Below are positions 13,301 through 22,939 of a stretch of 64,000 nucleotides of DNA, one piece after another. Origin of the DNA: Persicaria tinctoria (taxonomy: Eukaryota > Streptophyta > Magnoliopsida > Caryophyllales > Polygonaceae); NCBI GenBank assembly GCA_037127255.1, contig JBANSL010000004.1, positions 77,404,127 to 77,468,126 on the forward strand, read 5' to 3'. Position 1 is the first letter of the stretch; each line of letters starts with the position of its first letter. The position numbers were made by a program, and so were the translations under genes. The notes below the pieces were generated by a model. That model ran no database searches, was not told the origin of the DNA, and saw only the letters and a list, made by a program, of their open reading frames with translations.

Positions 13301-13465
13301 TAGGTATAGGGTATATGTGTGCTTAGGGTTGGGATGCAGAGCTAAAGTGGGCATCGATCTGATCCCGCCCCATATCAAATTTTTTTTAGGTATCCGTTAT
13401 GCTTACTACTGTTGATGTTGATTTGAGTCCATGACCGCTGGGTCTAACATGGCGGAAAGAGAGAG
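10382..13465 (+). repeat. 3' LTR of family B, 3'-truncated
   Basis: Begins TGTAAAGGCTCGG after the polypurine-like stretch. 10382-11467 has a pyrimidine-rich, leader-like composition (around 10690-11160) and is unique to this copy. 11468-13465 duplicates 2994-4990. The last 327 bp (compare 4991-5317) are missing. ORFs of 264 and 176 codons on opposite strands at 10677-11554 are Pro/Ser/Thr- or Gly-rich low complexity and are not annotated as genes. Confidence 0.8.
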
Positions 13466-14122
13466 GAGGAACGTTTGGAAGGTTTTGTAAGTTTAAGTTT
13501 TATTTTTAATGTTAAAGTTAGTTTCTTTTATGATGTTTGCTTTCTAATTTCTTTCTTCTAGGGCCGGGGTGAGCCCGTTTATAGTCATGCACACTTGAGG
13601 TAAAGTTTTGATATTTATTATGTTTTGATCATCCACTACCTTTTATATGTTTATTGCATAATTGAAAGAATAGAGATTCATGTTAACAACTTGAATTATA
13701 AACATAAAATTGGTAGATACAAATAGGGTTACTTGAAAGGGTTATCTAATTGTTGGAAAAGGCGAAAGCTTACTCCTTTGATGTGATTACATAACTATTC
13801 TATCTTATCTTTTGTGTGTTTGATTATCGTTGCGGTGATCCCTTACCTTGGAAGTTTGCACCTTTAGTACTTTTTTTTTCTTTATTTACATTCTGTGCAG
13901 ATTTTACCCGACACCAACCACCATTCTCTATCCATCCCTCGACATCGACCCATTCTTAATTGACGTCGACAACAACCCTCAACACCTTTTCCGGCTATTC
14001 CCGAACCCCTAAACCAACTAAACCTAGAACCACTGACTTATCACCTGAGGACAAACCTAACTCCACTATCCTATAGCGGGGTCTTGACTATAAATTTATT
14101 TGGTCGAGAAACCCTCTCATCA
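13466..14122 (+). repeat. 5' LTR fragment of element C
   Basis: Only the R/U5 half remains. It carries the hairpin at 13561-13576, a diverged version of the family A block up to the LTR end (CTCTCATCA), and two TCGA decamers (TCGACATCGA and TGACGTCGA) around 13938-13970. It ends CA, three bases before the primer site. The left edge is the junction with family B. Confidence 0.65.
13561..13576 (+). promoter_or_regulatory. R/U5 hairpin (C)
   Basis: GGGCCGGGGTGAGCCC, a diverged copy of the family A hairpin that keeps the GGGC/GCCC stem. The outer CCACC/GGTGG stem is not seen here. Confidence 0.55.
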
Positions 14123-14125
14123 AAT

Positions 14126-14142
14126 TGGCGCCGTTGCCGGGG
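14126..14142 (+). other. primer-binding site, tRNA-Asp type (C)
   Basis: Exact TGGCGCCGTTGCCGGGG, complementary to the 3' end of plant tRNA-Asp, just downstream of the LTR end. Confidence 0.9.
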
Positions 14143-14319
14143 AGATATCAATCGTGCCTAGCTTAGTTGTGTTTAAAGTTTAGGACTAGCCCATCCATTT
14201 TTCTTATCCTACCTATCACATACCCTACCATCACTTACCTCACCGGTACCAACTAGGTGCCAAGCTTTTGCTACTAATTTGTGCTTTATTGATTTTGATT
14301 TCAGAGTTTAGGTACAAAG

Positions 14320-15048
14320 ATGGAAGATTGTGTCGAAGGGAATCCCGAATGGGAAGAATGGTTCCAAGATTTGAGACGGAGAAATAGGCTTGCAATGGAG
14401 GAGGCATGATTAAAGGAAATAGCCCGGCTAGAAGACGAAATCCGAAGGCTTGAGGCTTCCATTCAGTCTAGAGGACCATGCCCTCCTCCTAACGAGCCCA
14501 TTGACCCACTCGATGTCGACAACCAGGTATGTCCTTCCTCGAATTTCATTCCTACTTTGCCACCTATTGTTGATGAATCATATGAAGGATCCCAAGACGA
14601 AATAGCACTAGAAGAGAAGAAAGCGGACATTGTTGCCCAAGGTGTTCCAAGTTCGCTTTTACCTTACAAGGTGAAGGCCATCCCCGACGATTTTGAGCAA
14701 CCGATGTTCGTATTCAAGTATGGGGTCCTAGCAAAGTGGCATGAAGCTCCGCAGGATGAGGAGGAAATATCTCTTCCCGCTCCACCGTTCTGCTGTGGTG
14801 GAGATACACAACCATGTCAGCCTATCAAGCGGAAGAGGTATGATGATGAGGTATGTATATCTTCTTTATATCTTCCTTTATACATGCTAGTTAGAGCCAG
14901 GGAAGATGAATGGGTGGAGCCATGGAGCGTTCACTCTGGGAGATTCAAGCTTCTTCATACGATGCTCCGGGATGACATTCCACGCTTCCCACCACCGGAG
15001 GAACCACCAGATCCACCTATACCTCCGGAAAAAGATGAGTCAGGCTAA
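14320..15048 (+). pseudogene. element C ORF, unknown protein, one in-frame TGA
   Basis: A single frame runs from ATG at 14320 to the stop at 15046-15048, interrupted only by TGA at 14407-14409 (codon 30). Codons about 27-54 (LKEIARLEDEIRRLEASI) look like a short amphipathic coiled coil, comparable in place to the N-terminal coiled coil of family A Gag. Codons 64-67 read LDVD from one in-frame TCGA decamer. The rest is acidic and Pro-rich, with CCGG and PIKRKR segments and a terminal PPEEPPDPPIPPEKDE stretch. I recognise no Gag, zinc knuckle or protease domain. GAG|GTATGT at 14848-14853 and CAG|GTATGT near 14525 resemble splice donors, so the true product may differ. Position (primer site to 3'UTR) says it is the element's only gene. 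Function unknown. Confidence 0.55.
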
Positions 15049-15465
15049 GACTTAATAAAGGGAAGTAGGTCAAGCTAAAGACTTAAATTTTAGCGCTTAC
15101 GGGAGGCAACCCGCTATTTCTTATATCTTAGATTTTAGATACTGTTGGTTTTTGTTGTAAAGCATTATTTTTGGATTTTTCTATTGTGGATATTGTCTTC
15201 CTAACATGTTTTGCAGGTAAAAGACGTTGCAGAAGTACTCGACGTCGACTACCCATCACGAGAAAATGAGCATGTGGTCGACAAGGACCACCCTTGAGGT
15301 TTCACTGTAGTCGAAGTCGAGTAAGGTTAAGTCAAAGTCGACCACATCTCCTCGATATCGACCACCTTCACTCGATGTCGACTACCTCTACAACATTACA
15401 GCACTAGATTCCGACATTCTGTACACATGTCTAGTGAGTTTTTTCTTCACCCTTGTTGTTATACA

Positions 15466-15502
15466 GTGAGAACACTGTAATGTTTAAGTATGGGGTGGGG
15501 GA
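15466..15502 (+). other. internal polypurine-tract module (C)
   Basis: GTGAGAACACTGTAATG followed by TTTAAGTATGGGGTGGGGG. It resembles the terminal module at 16659-16690, about 1.2 kb downstream. Confidence 0.55.
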
Positions 15503-16218
15503 AGGGCTTACTTCATGCATATTTGACTTTATTTGACAATATGTGTGCATATATATAATATTGCTTGAATTGCTTATACATGGCTACTTTGGACTTCATA
15601 TTCTATTTATGTGCCTATACGCATGTTTTCCAAAGTTTGAAAAATTACCCCCATTAAATTTTGAAACAGTGTCATGGAAGTTTTAATTGAACTCGACGAT
15701 GCAAAATTGGATTCATTAGAGATATAGCATGAAATTACCTAGTAAAGGAAAGTCATAACGAAGTGCATTTTTTTATTGAAAACCATGAAATGAGGTAAAA
15801 TTTAAAGTTGCTTTTGACATGTTGTATGATAAGAGGATGGAGGACTTTATATTTTCCATATATGCTCATATTGTTTATATTCCTAGCCTTACCTATGCTT
15901 ATACATCACATAAACCATATTTATGCCTTATTTCATATATTGCTCCACATGATCTAAATATTGCCCATTCTTTACCTTATTTCCTATCCGGGGATTATGT
16001 TGAGAATGATGTCACATTATGGAGATTATTATATGGTGTTGTTTTGCTATATATCATTATTGGAGTTTGGCAGGAAATTGAAAAGATATGGAAAATTTAA
16101 TGAGTGAAAGAAAATCCGATCACCTCAGGAGATAAAGGTAGATCGACCCTGCTTGCGTTGAGATAATAGTTCTGCAGGATGGGACACCAATGTGAGGAGT
16201 CTGAAGCACTAAGTATCC

Positions 16219-16258
16219 AGGGTCATTCATGACACCCATATTTGCGACTCGCGAGAAG
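16219..16258 (+). other. conserved 3'UTR box (C)
   Basis: CATTCATGACACCCATA followed by TTTGCGACTCGCGAG, one core base different from A1. Confidence 0.75.
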
Positions 16259-16690
16259 GCATTGCTGAGGTTAGAGAGGTAAAAGCATATTATTGAAAAA
16301 AAGCAATGAGCGAAAGGTGAAAAATCAAAGGAAGAAGGAATGTGGCATAAATGTTTGGAAATTACTCCATTTCCCAAGATCATTAGCACCACATTGCCAA
16401 AAATTGCCCACCTTTAGCCTTTTACCAATCTACTCCTTATTGAGCTTAATTAGAGTCCTCTTGATTATTAATGCTTTGTCACATGAATTGTTTTTGCATA
16501 ACCCTCTTTTTGTGAGTAGTTATTGCTTTTATTGCACATGCATGGATTTGTGACATAAGTAACTTTTCGAGGACGGTAATTGATTGCAGGATATATGAGA
16601 ATGAATCCAATATGTTGAGAGTTTGTTTCTTCCCCTGTATGACCATTAAAAATATTGCTTGAGGACAAGCAAGCTAAAGTATGGGGTGTT

Positions 16691-17105
16691 TGTTGTGTGC
16701 CTAATTTGCCATGTTTTATACTTACTTATATATCGATTTCTGTTAGCATTTCATGCATTTGAGTTAGAATAGTACAGAATCTATGTAGTTTATTTTTATT
16801 TGTCAAATTATGGAGTCTACACTAGTTTCTGTTTAATTATGCAGAAATCGGATGCACTTTGGAGCTTAAAGGAAAGTCATGAAGATGCCAAGGATGAAGC
16901 AGGTGGAGAAAATCCCACTTTTCGCCATCCATCATTCCGAGTCAAGTTTTGATATCTTCATGAGAGTTGTAGCCCTCAAAAAGAGCTATCCAACGCATAC
17001 TTATATTCGTCAATCGAACGAATTATGGAATCTACACCATGTTTCACTTATACTTTTATATCCAACGCATACTCAAAAAGAGCTATCCCACAACCATCCG
17101 GAAAG
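16691..17105 (+). repeat. 3' LTR fragment of element C
   Basis: Starts TGTTGTGTGCC after the polypurine tract and follows the family A LTR leader to about 17000. It then shows a local scramble in which AAAAAGAGCTATCC..AACGCATAC segments are duplicated (16977-17092). It is cut by the LTR start of element D at 17106. Confidence 0.75.
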
Positions 17106-18197
17106 TGTTGTGAGCCTAATTTGCCATGTTTCACTTATACTTTTATATCGATTTTCTGTATACATATCATACATTTCGGGCTAGAATAGTACAGAATCTA
17201 TGTAGTTATGATCATTTGCCCAATTATGGAATCTACACCAGTTTCTGTTTAATATTGCAGAATTCGGAGGATTTTACAGCAATTCTAAAGGGAGTCAGAA
17301 AAGCTCGGAAAACAACTACAGAAGTCCAAAGTCCGAGGCTACAGAACCAGGAAGGACCAAACTGGAAACGGAGGTACTCGATATCGACTACACCTACTCG
17401 ATATCGACCAACATGTCCGAGCTAAGCCTGGTCGAGTAGAGCTGATCGAGGAACTGAAGACGAAGGCAACACAGTACTCGATATCGAGGAGAGTTACTCG
17501 ATATCGACCACACTTCGGAGTCATGCCCAGGTCGAGGAAGCTATGCCGAGTCGAGAAGCCGAGGACGAGAGACACCGAGCACTGAGCTAGTCGATATCGA
17601 GTAAACTACTCGATATCGAGGACCATTTGCGAGCACCACCGAGCCGTATCGAGCAAGACTTACTCGAGACAACTGGAGATGCCGAGCAACTCTACTCGAT
17701 CTCGAGTAGATCTTGTCGAGATCGACGACACCCTGACGCTTGTCCGCGCTCATCGAGAAGACTTGTCCGAAAAGACCTAGTCGACATAGCCTCTCTACTC
17801 GATATCGACAATAGGTCGTCGAGATCGACCAGTCCTATAAACCACTACCGAGGACCAGCTAGCCGAGCCAGTCGACCAACAATTCTACTCGATATCGAGT
17901 AGACCTTGTCGATATCGAGTAGCCTAGTTTTTGAAAACGCGTCGACATGATCAGTCCTAGTCGAGTTGGGATTCCTTGGGCGTGAAGGAAGTCGAGTTGG
18001 CCGAGATCTATCCTACATCTATCAAGTTCTATCTATGGAAGGAAGATCTATCAACACATGAAGACATACCTATTTTAGATTTATTATTTCCTTTTAGATT
18101 TAATTCCTTAATTGCATTTATTTATCTTTTAAAGTTTTAGATATAATTTTAGATATAGATAGATGTTTCCATCCTTGATTAGCAAGGATTAGAAGGC

Positions 18198-18205
18198 TAT
18201 AAATA
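18198..18205 (+). promoter_or_regulatory. LTR TATA box (D)
   Basis: TATAAATA followed by AAGCCT, in the conserved LTR position. Confidence 0.65.
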
Positions 18206-18447
18206 AAGCCTTAGGAGCTAGTTTTTCATGATTCAAAAAAATTCGATTCATCTTCATTCAGTCACAAGCAAGTAGCGAGTAGGGAGAGAGAGAGAGAGAG
18301 ACCAGTTGGAGTTGGAGAAGGCGAGAGCGGGATTTGGTTCCAATTGGTTGTAAGACTCTTTTTTAGTTTTATTTTAAAGCAAGTTTATTTCATTTTTATA
18401 TTAATGTCTTTACCGATGATGAAGCGCGAGTAGTCCACTCACTTCTA

Positions 18448-18462
18448 GGGTTGGGGTAACCC
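18448..18462 (+). promoter_or_regulatory. R/U5 hairpin (D), covarying stem
   Basis: GGGTT-GGGGT-AACCC. Against the usual GGGCT..AGCCC, one C-G pair has become T-A by changes on both sides, so the stem is kept. Confidence 0.65.
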
Positions 18463-19219
18463 GACGGTGGCCATGCGAGGCGGTGCAAGAAAGGTTTGAT
18501 CTTTTTATGCGAATTCGTCTTCTATCCTTGCGAGCATGATTCTTTTGCGAAAGTTGAAGGTGATTCTTGTTTTTGTTATTGAAGTGAAAGTGAATTTAAT
18601 GCAACTTGGATTAATTATGTGAACAGGGTTAGAAACAATTAGGGTTTATGCGAAAGCCTCTATATTCCTATTTGTTGGTAACGAGAGTTATTTGATGAAC
18701 AAGCATGATTTTTTATGCCTTTATGTATTGTTTTGCATGGTTATCGTTGTGGTATTAATGCCCTGGCCTTGGAAGTATATTAGTTTATTGAATTTATTTA
18801 CGAAATTTTACGTTTTGAGTTACTGTTTTTATCGACATCGAGAAGTGTAGTCGATATCGAGTTGTCTGTACTCGTTATCGAGTACCGTTTTACTCGACAC
18901 TGTCTGTTTTGCTTGCTGAAGTTTCTGTTTTCTGCTGTTGTTAGTCAATATCGACCAACCTTTGTCGATATCGAGTAGCTTTTGGTTTTCGTTTTGTTTT
19001 CTGCTTTGCTTCGTTGCTTTTGTTCTCTTTTCTGTTTTGCTTTTCTGCATTATTCTGAGATTTAGGAACTGAAAAGGCGGGCGCTGACACGCTTCCTCAT
19101 GGATTCGATCCTGAGTTGCTCTTACTACAACGGGAGGAAGTCTTGTATTTATTTGCTCGGACAGGAAGTTGGTTGAAATTTATATTTTTATTACTTGACT
19201 TACTCCTGCAACAACAAAT

Positions 19220-19236
19220 AGGCGCCGTTGCCGGGG
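19220..19236 (+). other. primer-binding site, tRNA-Asp type (D)
   Basis: AGGCGCCGTTGCCGGGG, the usual site with its first T changed to A. Confidence 0.8.
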
Positions 19237-19322
19237 AAGCTATCAATCGCGCCCTTTTTAGTTCTTTTATTTCTTTTTACTTTTTAGTTCTTTTTTACTT
19301 GCTTCTTTTTATTTTCAAGTGT

Positions 19323-20575
19323 ATGCGAAGAACTGATCGCACACCTATAGACCCTATTCTCGAGCCTGAGCGATACTTCCACCTTCGACAAAGACTAAGG
19401 AAGATGTCACAAGTCAACGAGAATGAGGCCCCGCTCACCCCGAAACAGGAGCTTGAGCGACTCCGTCAGCAAGTTGAGGCCTTCACCACCAGAGAAGCGG
19501 AACATGCCCGACGAGAGGCGGAATATGCACGAAACCAACAATAGTGGGAAGCCAGGATTGATCGCGAGATCAAAGCAAGAAGGGAGCTAGAGGATCGAGC
19601 AGGACACGTCCCTGCCAACGCCAGGGAGTATCTACATCCTACTCTTGAAGTCCCATAATCAACGATCATTCTCCCTTCTATTAATTATGAAATTCGTCCT
19701 TCTTTTATTACTGAAATCAGAAGGAATCAATTTAGGGGGAAAATTAATGAATGCTCTTTAGAACATGTCACCACTTTCATTGACTTATGTGAAGGAATAG
19801 CTGATGGTGCAAATCTTGAATATCTAAAACTAAAGGCTTTCCGTTGGTCTCTTGCAGGGATTGCTCAACAATGGCTGGAAGGATTGCCTGCACGATCTAT
19901 TCGCACATGGAATGAGCTACAGGACCTGTTCTTGAATAAGTTCTTTCCACCGGCAAAAACAGCCGCTCTCAGACAACAAATCACGGCTTTTAGGCCAAAG
20001 CCAGGGGAACTGCTAGCACAAGTCTGGGAGCGCTACAAAAGGCTTCTGAAATCCTGCCCTACACATGGCCAACCACCCTATGTCATCCAGGAGATCATCT
20101 TCAATTGCATGGATGCACACACTAAGGAAAGGATCAACAACTACACCAACTATGAATATTTGGGATATACTCCACGCCGTGCTTGGGAGGTGTTTGAGAC
20201 TCTAGCAAATTATGACAACACCTATGGGACTTCTGCGGCCGCCTCAAACGAAAGGTATGAAAGGCCTGCCCCATCTATGCCCTTGTACGTGCTAGCAAAG
20301 GAAGTTGATCCAGATGTCAGGGACCAATTCCAGAATGACCAGGTACGTCGTCTAACCAAACAAGTCAAATTCTTATCTAAAAATCAGCCTTGTTTGGAAT
20401 GTGGATCTGTTAGGCACAATACTACTACATGCCCACACATGGAGCAAGTACAGCAAGCAGAAACCCACGAAGAGGTAAGGTATTAGGGGGACACTACTCA
20501 GGGCCACACCAGAACCAGAACTGGAGCTATTATCGCCAGCCTCAACACCAGAATCCCCCTTATAGAGCTCCTGGT
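19323..20575 (+). pseudogene. gag: element D gag, broken
   Basis: Starts at ATG 19323 (MRRTDRTPIDPILEPE, matching MRRTGIPPEYFGLDDPE of E). Two in-frame stops follow: TAG at 19542-19544 (codon 74) and TAA at 19656-19658 (codon 112). The frame is then open to 20486. Visible parts are an N-terminal coiled coil, the Retrotrans_gag-type region (FRWSLAG..W..FLNKFFPPAKT..ERYKRLLKSCPTHG) and a CCHC knuckle CLECGSVRHNTTTC at codons 357-370. After the knuckle a frameshift near 20475 moves the homologous NPPYRAPG motif to another frame, and insertion of E removes the rest. Dead copy. Its stops precede the Gag core, so no functional capsid is expected. Confidence 0.85.
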
Positions 20576-21623
20576 TGTTGTAAGCGGAATCTGCCATGTT
20601 TTACAGTAACTTTTATATCGATTTCTGTATACATTTCATGCATTTGGGCTAAGATAGTACAGAATCTATGTAGTTTATGTTTATTTGCCAAAGTATGGAA
20701 TCTACACCAGTTTCTGTTTAATTTGCAGAAATCGAGGCATTTTACAGCAATTCTACAGAAGGTCGAAAAAGATCGGAAAACCACTACAGAAGTCCAAGGT
20801 CAAAGCAGCGGAACCAGTCTGAGGGTCAAGGCTACTCGATCTCGAGTAGGCCTACTCGACCTAGACGAGCAGAGGCCGAGCAACCTTGGTCGAGCAAGAC
20901 AGCCCGACTCGAGCTCCGGACCCTACTCGACCTCGACAAGCACTGGTCGAGGTCGACAAAGCCAAGACGCCATGTCTGGAGTCGACAAGGAGAGGAGCCG
21001 AGGACGACCAGGCGAGACTCACTGCCAGCGACTCAACTCGCTGCAGCGGACCACTCGCTGTCGCGGAAGAGGCCACCCGCTGCCAGCGGACAGAGCAACT
21101 CGAGAAGACCTAGTCGGCAAACCTTACTCGAGGTCGACTAGGGCTTGTCGAGATCGACAAGACCTTGAGTCCAGGTCCGAGCCAGTCGAGCACACCAACC
21201 CGAGGAAGCTTTGTCGATGACCTAACCCTACTCGAGGTCGACAAAGGCTACTCGACATCGACGAGCATCAGTGACCATGTCCGAGCCACATCGAGCAGAA
21301 GCCACCCGAGGAGTCCAGCCGACAAGAACCCTACTCGAGGTCGACGAGACCTTGTCGAGGTCGAGTAGAGCCGCGTTCCAGAATCTTCTCGACGAGCCTT
21401 GTCCGAGTAGAATTGAAGTTGCTTGGGCGCGAAGGAAGAGAAGTCTATCCAAATCCATCAAGTTCTATCCATGGGAGACAAGATCTATCACATCATGAAG
21501 ACATACCTAATTAGTTTTGTCTTTTCCTAGTTGATTTAATTCCATTATGTCTTTTATTTATCTTTTCAAAGTTTTAGATAGAGATAGATATCTTCTTTCC
21601 TAGATTAGCTAGGGAATGAAGGC

Positions 21624-21631
21624 TATAAATA
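21624..21631 (+). promoter_or_regulatory. LTR TATA box (E)
   Basis: TATAAATA followed by AAGCCC. Confidence 0.65.
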
Positions 21632-21862
21632 AAGCCCATAGGGGCTGGTTTTTCAGACATTCCAGATCAGATTCAATTTCAGTCAGAGACAATTCAGTTC
21701 AAGTAGAGAGTTAGGAGTTCTAAGGTTTTTAGGGTTTTGGCTTTTTGCGAAAGTTGATTGCCAGAATTGTAAAAGGCTTTGAATATAGTTTATGCAAGTT
21801 TATTTCTTTCAACCAAAAATGTCTGTTATTGCGATGAGGCGTGAGTAGTCCACCCACTTCTG

Positions 21863-21878
21863 GGGCTGGGGTGAGCCC
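21863..21878 (+). promoter_or_regulatory. R/U5 hairpin (E)
   Basis: GGGCTGGGGTGAGCCC with outer CCACC/GGTGG pairing. Confidence 0.6.
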
Positions 21879-22859
21879 GACGGTGGCCATGTGAGGCGAT
21901 GCGATAAAGGTCAGATTTTTGTGCGATTCATCTTCTATCCCTATGAGCATGATTCTTTTGCGAGAGTTGAAGGTGATCCTTGTTTGTATTATTGAAGCGA
22001 AAGTGATCTTAATGCAACTTGGATTAATTATGTGAAAAAGGGTTAGTAACAATTAGGGTTTATGCGAGAGCCTCTATATGCCTAGTTGTTAATGACGAAA
22101 GTTATTTGATGGAAAGCATGATCTTTTATGCCTTTATGTGTTGTTTTGCATAGTTATCGTTGTGGTGTTGAAACCCTGGCCTTGGAAGTCTTTTATTATA
22201 TTGAAGTTTATTTCTATCGAAAATCTGCGTTGTCTTTAAATTTCTGCAATTTTAAAGTTTCTATCTTTTTATGTTTCTTGTCGACATAGAGTAGTGCTTG
22301 TCGATCTCGAGTAAGCTGTGGTCGAGATCGAGTAGGGCTTCGTCTAGGTCAAGTTGATTTGTTTCTGTTTTTGTCGATTTCAAGTTCCTGTCTTTACTTT
22401 CTTTGTCGAGATCGAGTACCTCTTGTCGAGGTCGAGGAGAACGTTGTTTGTCGAGTTGATTGCTTTTGTTTTCTGTTTTCTGTTTTCTTTACTGTCCCTT
22501 GTCGAGATAGAGGACAGCTACTCGAGGTCGAGTAGCTTCTGTGTCCTTGCTTTTAGTTTCTGCTTTGCTTTGCTTTGCTTTGTTCTTTACTTTTCTTTGC
22601 TTTATTTCTTTAGTTTTCCCTTGCCGGGTTTATTTGTTTCTTTCTGGTTCTGTCGTTTCTGTCTTTTCTGCTGCTTTGCTTCTGTGAGAATTTACAGCTA
22701 CCTGAGAACCGCTGACGTGCTTCCTCGTGGATTCGATCCTGACTTTACTCTTACTACAACGGGAGGAAGTCTTGTATTTATTTGCTGAAACAGGGGAGTC
22801 AGTCTGTTCTTTATTTTATATCTATTTCAATACATTGACCTAATCCTGCAACAACAAAT

Positions 22860-22876
22860 TGGCGCCGTTGCCGGGG
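22860..22876 (+). other. primer-binding site, tRNA-Asp type (E)
   Basis: Exact TGGCGCCGTTGCCGGGG three bases after the LTR end. Confidence 0.92.
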
Positions 22877-22939
22877 AAGCAATCAATCGCGCCTTAGGTA
22901 GTCAGTTCTCACTGTTTCCTTGAGTTACTTTTCAGGTGT

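Larger units (their letters stand above)
2994..13465 (+). mobile_element. family B LTR retrotransposon derivative, non-coding (LARD-like)
   Basis: A direct repeat of about 2 kb (2994-4990 and 11468-13465, near identical by eye) bounds an interior with a tRNA-Met primer site after the left copy and a purine-rich stretch before the right LTR start. The right LTR begins TGTAAAGGCTCGG and the left one ends GGGCCGTTACA, giving inverted termini TGTAA/TTACA. The left copy lacks the first 1086 bp and the right copy the last 327 bp, so a full LTR would be about 3.4 kb. No protein domain is recognisable inside. This fits a large retrotransposon derivative (LARD) mobilised in trans, or a very decayed interior. 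Confidence 0.75.
15049..16690 (+). other. 3'UTR of element C
   Basis: After the ORF comes GCGCTT..GGGAGGCAACCC (15093-15114), also present in F at 28434-28456. A splice-acceptor-like TTTTGCAG follows near 15215, then a cluster of TCGA decamers in non-coding sequence (15238-15385). An internal polypurine module lies at 15466-15502, the 3'UTR box at 16219-16258, and the terminal polypurine module at 16659-16690. ORFs here are not conserved. Confidence 0.7.
13466..17105 (+). mobile_element. element C, non-autonomous Tat/Athila-like relative of family A
   Basis: Partial 5' LTR, tRNA-Asp primer site, one short broken ORF, long 3'UTR sharing the family A dual polypurine module and 3'UTR box, then the start of a 3' LTR (TGTTGTGTGCC) cut by element D. 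There is no reverse transcriptase, integrase or recognisable Gag domain. The left side abuts the truncated family B LTR. Confidence 0.75.
17106..19216 (+). repeat. 5' LTR of element D
   Basis: Runs from TGTTGTGAGCC to CCTGCAACAACA, 2111 bp. The U3 cluster (about 17370-17930) and U5 cluster (about 18830-18980) are dominated by TCGATATCGA, unlike the GA/TC/GG/CC centres of A1, E and G. A (GA)n microsatellite sits at about 18283-18302. TATA box at 18198, R/U5 hairpin at 18448-18462. Confidence 0.9.
17106..20575 (+). mobile_element. element D, family A, 3'-truncated
   Basis: Complete 5' LTR, slightly mutated tRNA-Asp primer site and broken gag. It is cut at 20576 by the LTR start of element E. 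D belongs to the subtype whose decamers are mainly TCGATATCGA. Confidence 0.85.
20576..22856 (+). repeat. 5' LTR of element E
   Basis: Runs from TGTTGTAAGCG to CCTGCAACAACA, 2281 bp. U3 TCGA cluster about 20825-21420, including the 18-nt palindrome CTACTCGATCTCGAGTAG at 20832-20849. U5 cluster about 22275-22545, followed by a (TTTGC)n-like stretch at about 22560-22590. Confidence 0.9.

Noticed and set aside
14126..14142. tRNA-Asp-like strings as tRNA genes
   Set aside because: Only the 17-nt complement of a tRNA 3' end is present each time, at an LTR end. These are primer-binding sites.
21828..21910. Hammerhead ribozyme suggested by GATGAGGCGTGAG..GTCC around the R/U5 hairpin
   Set aside because: I cannot find the CTGANGA and GAAA core with three matching stems. 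A simple nested hairpin explains the conservation better.
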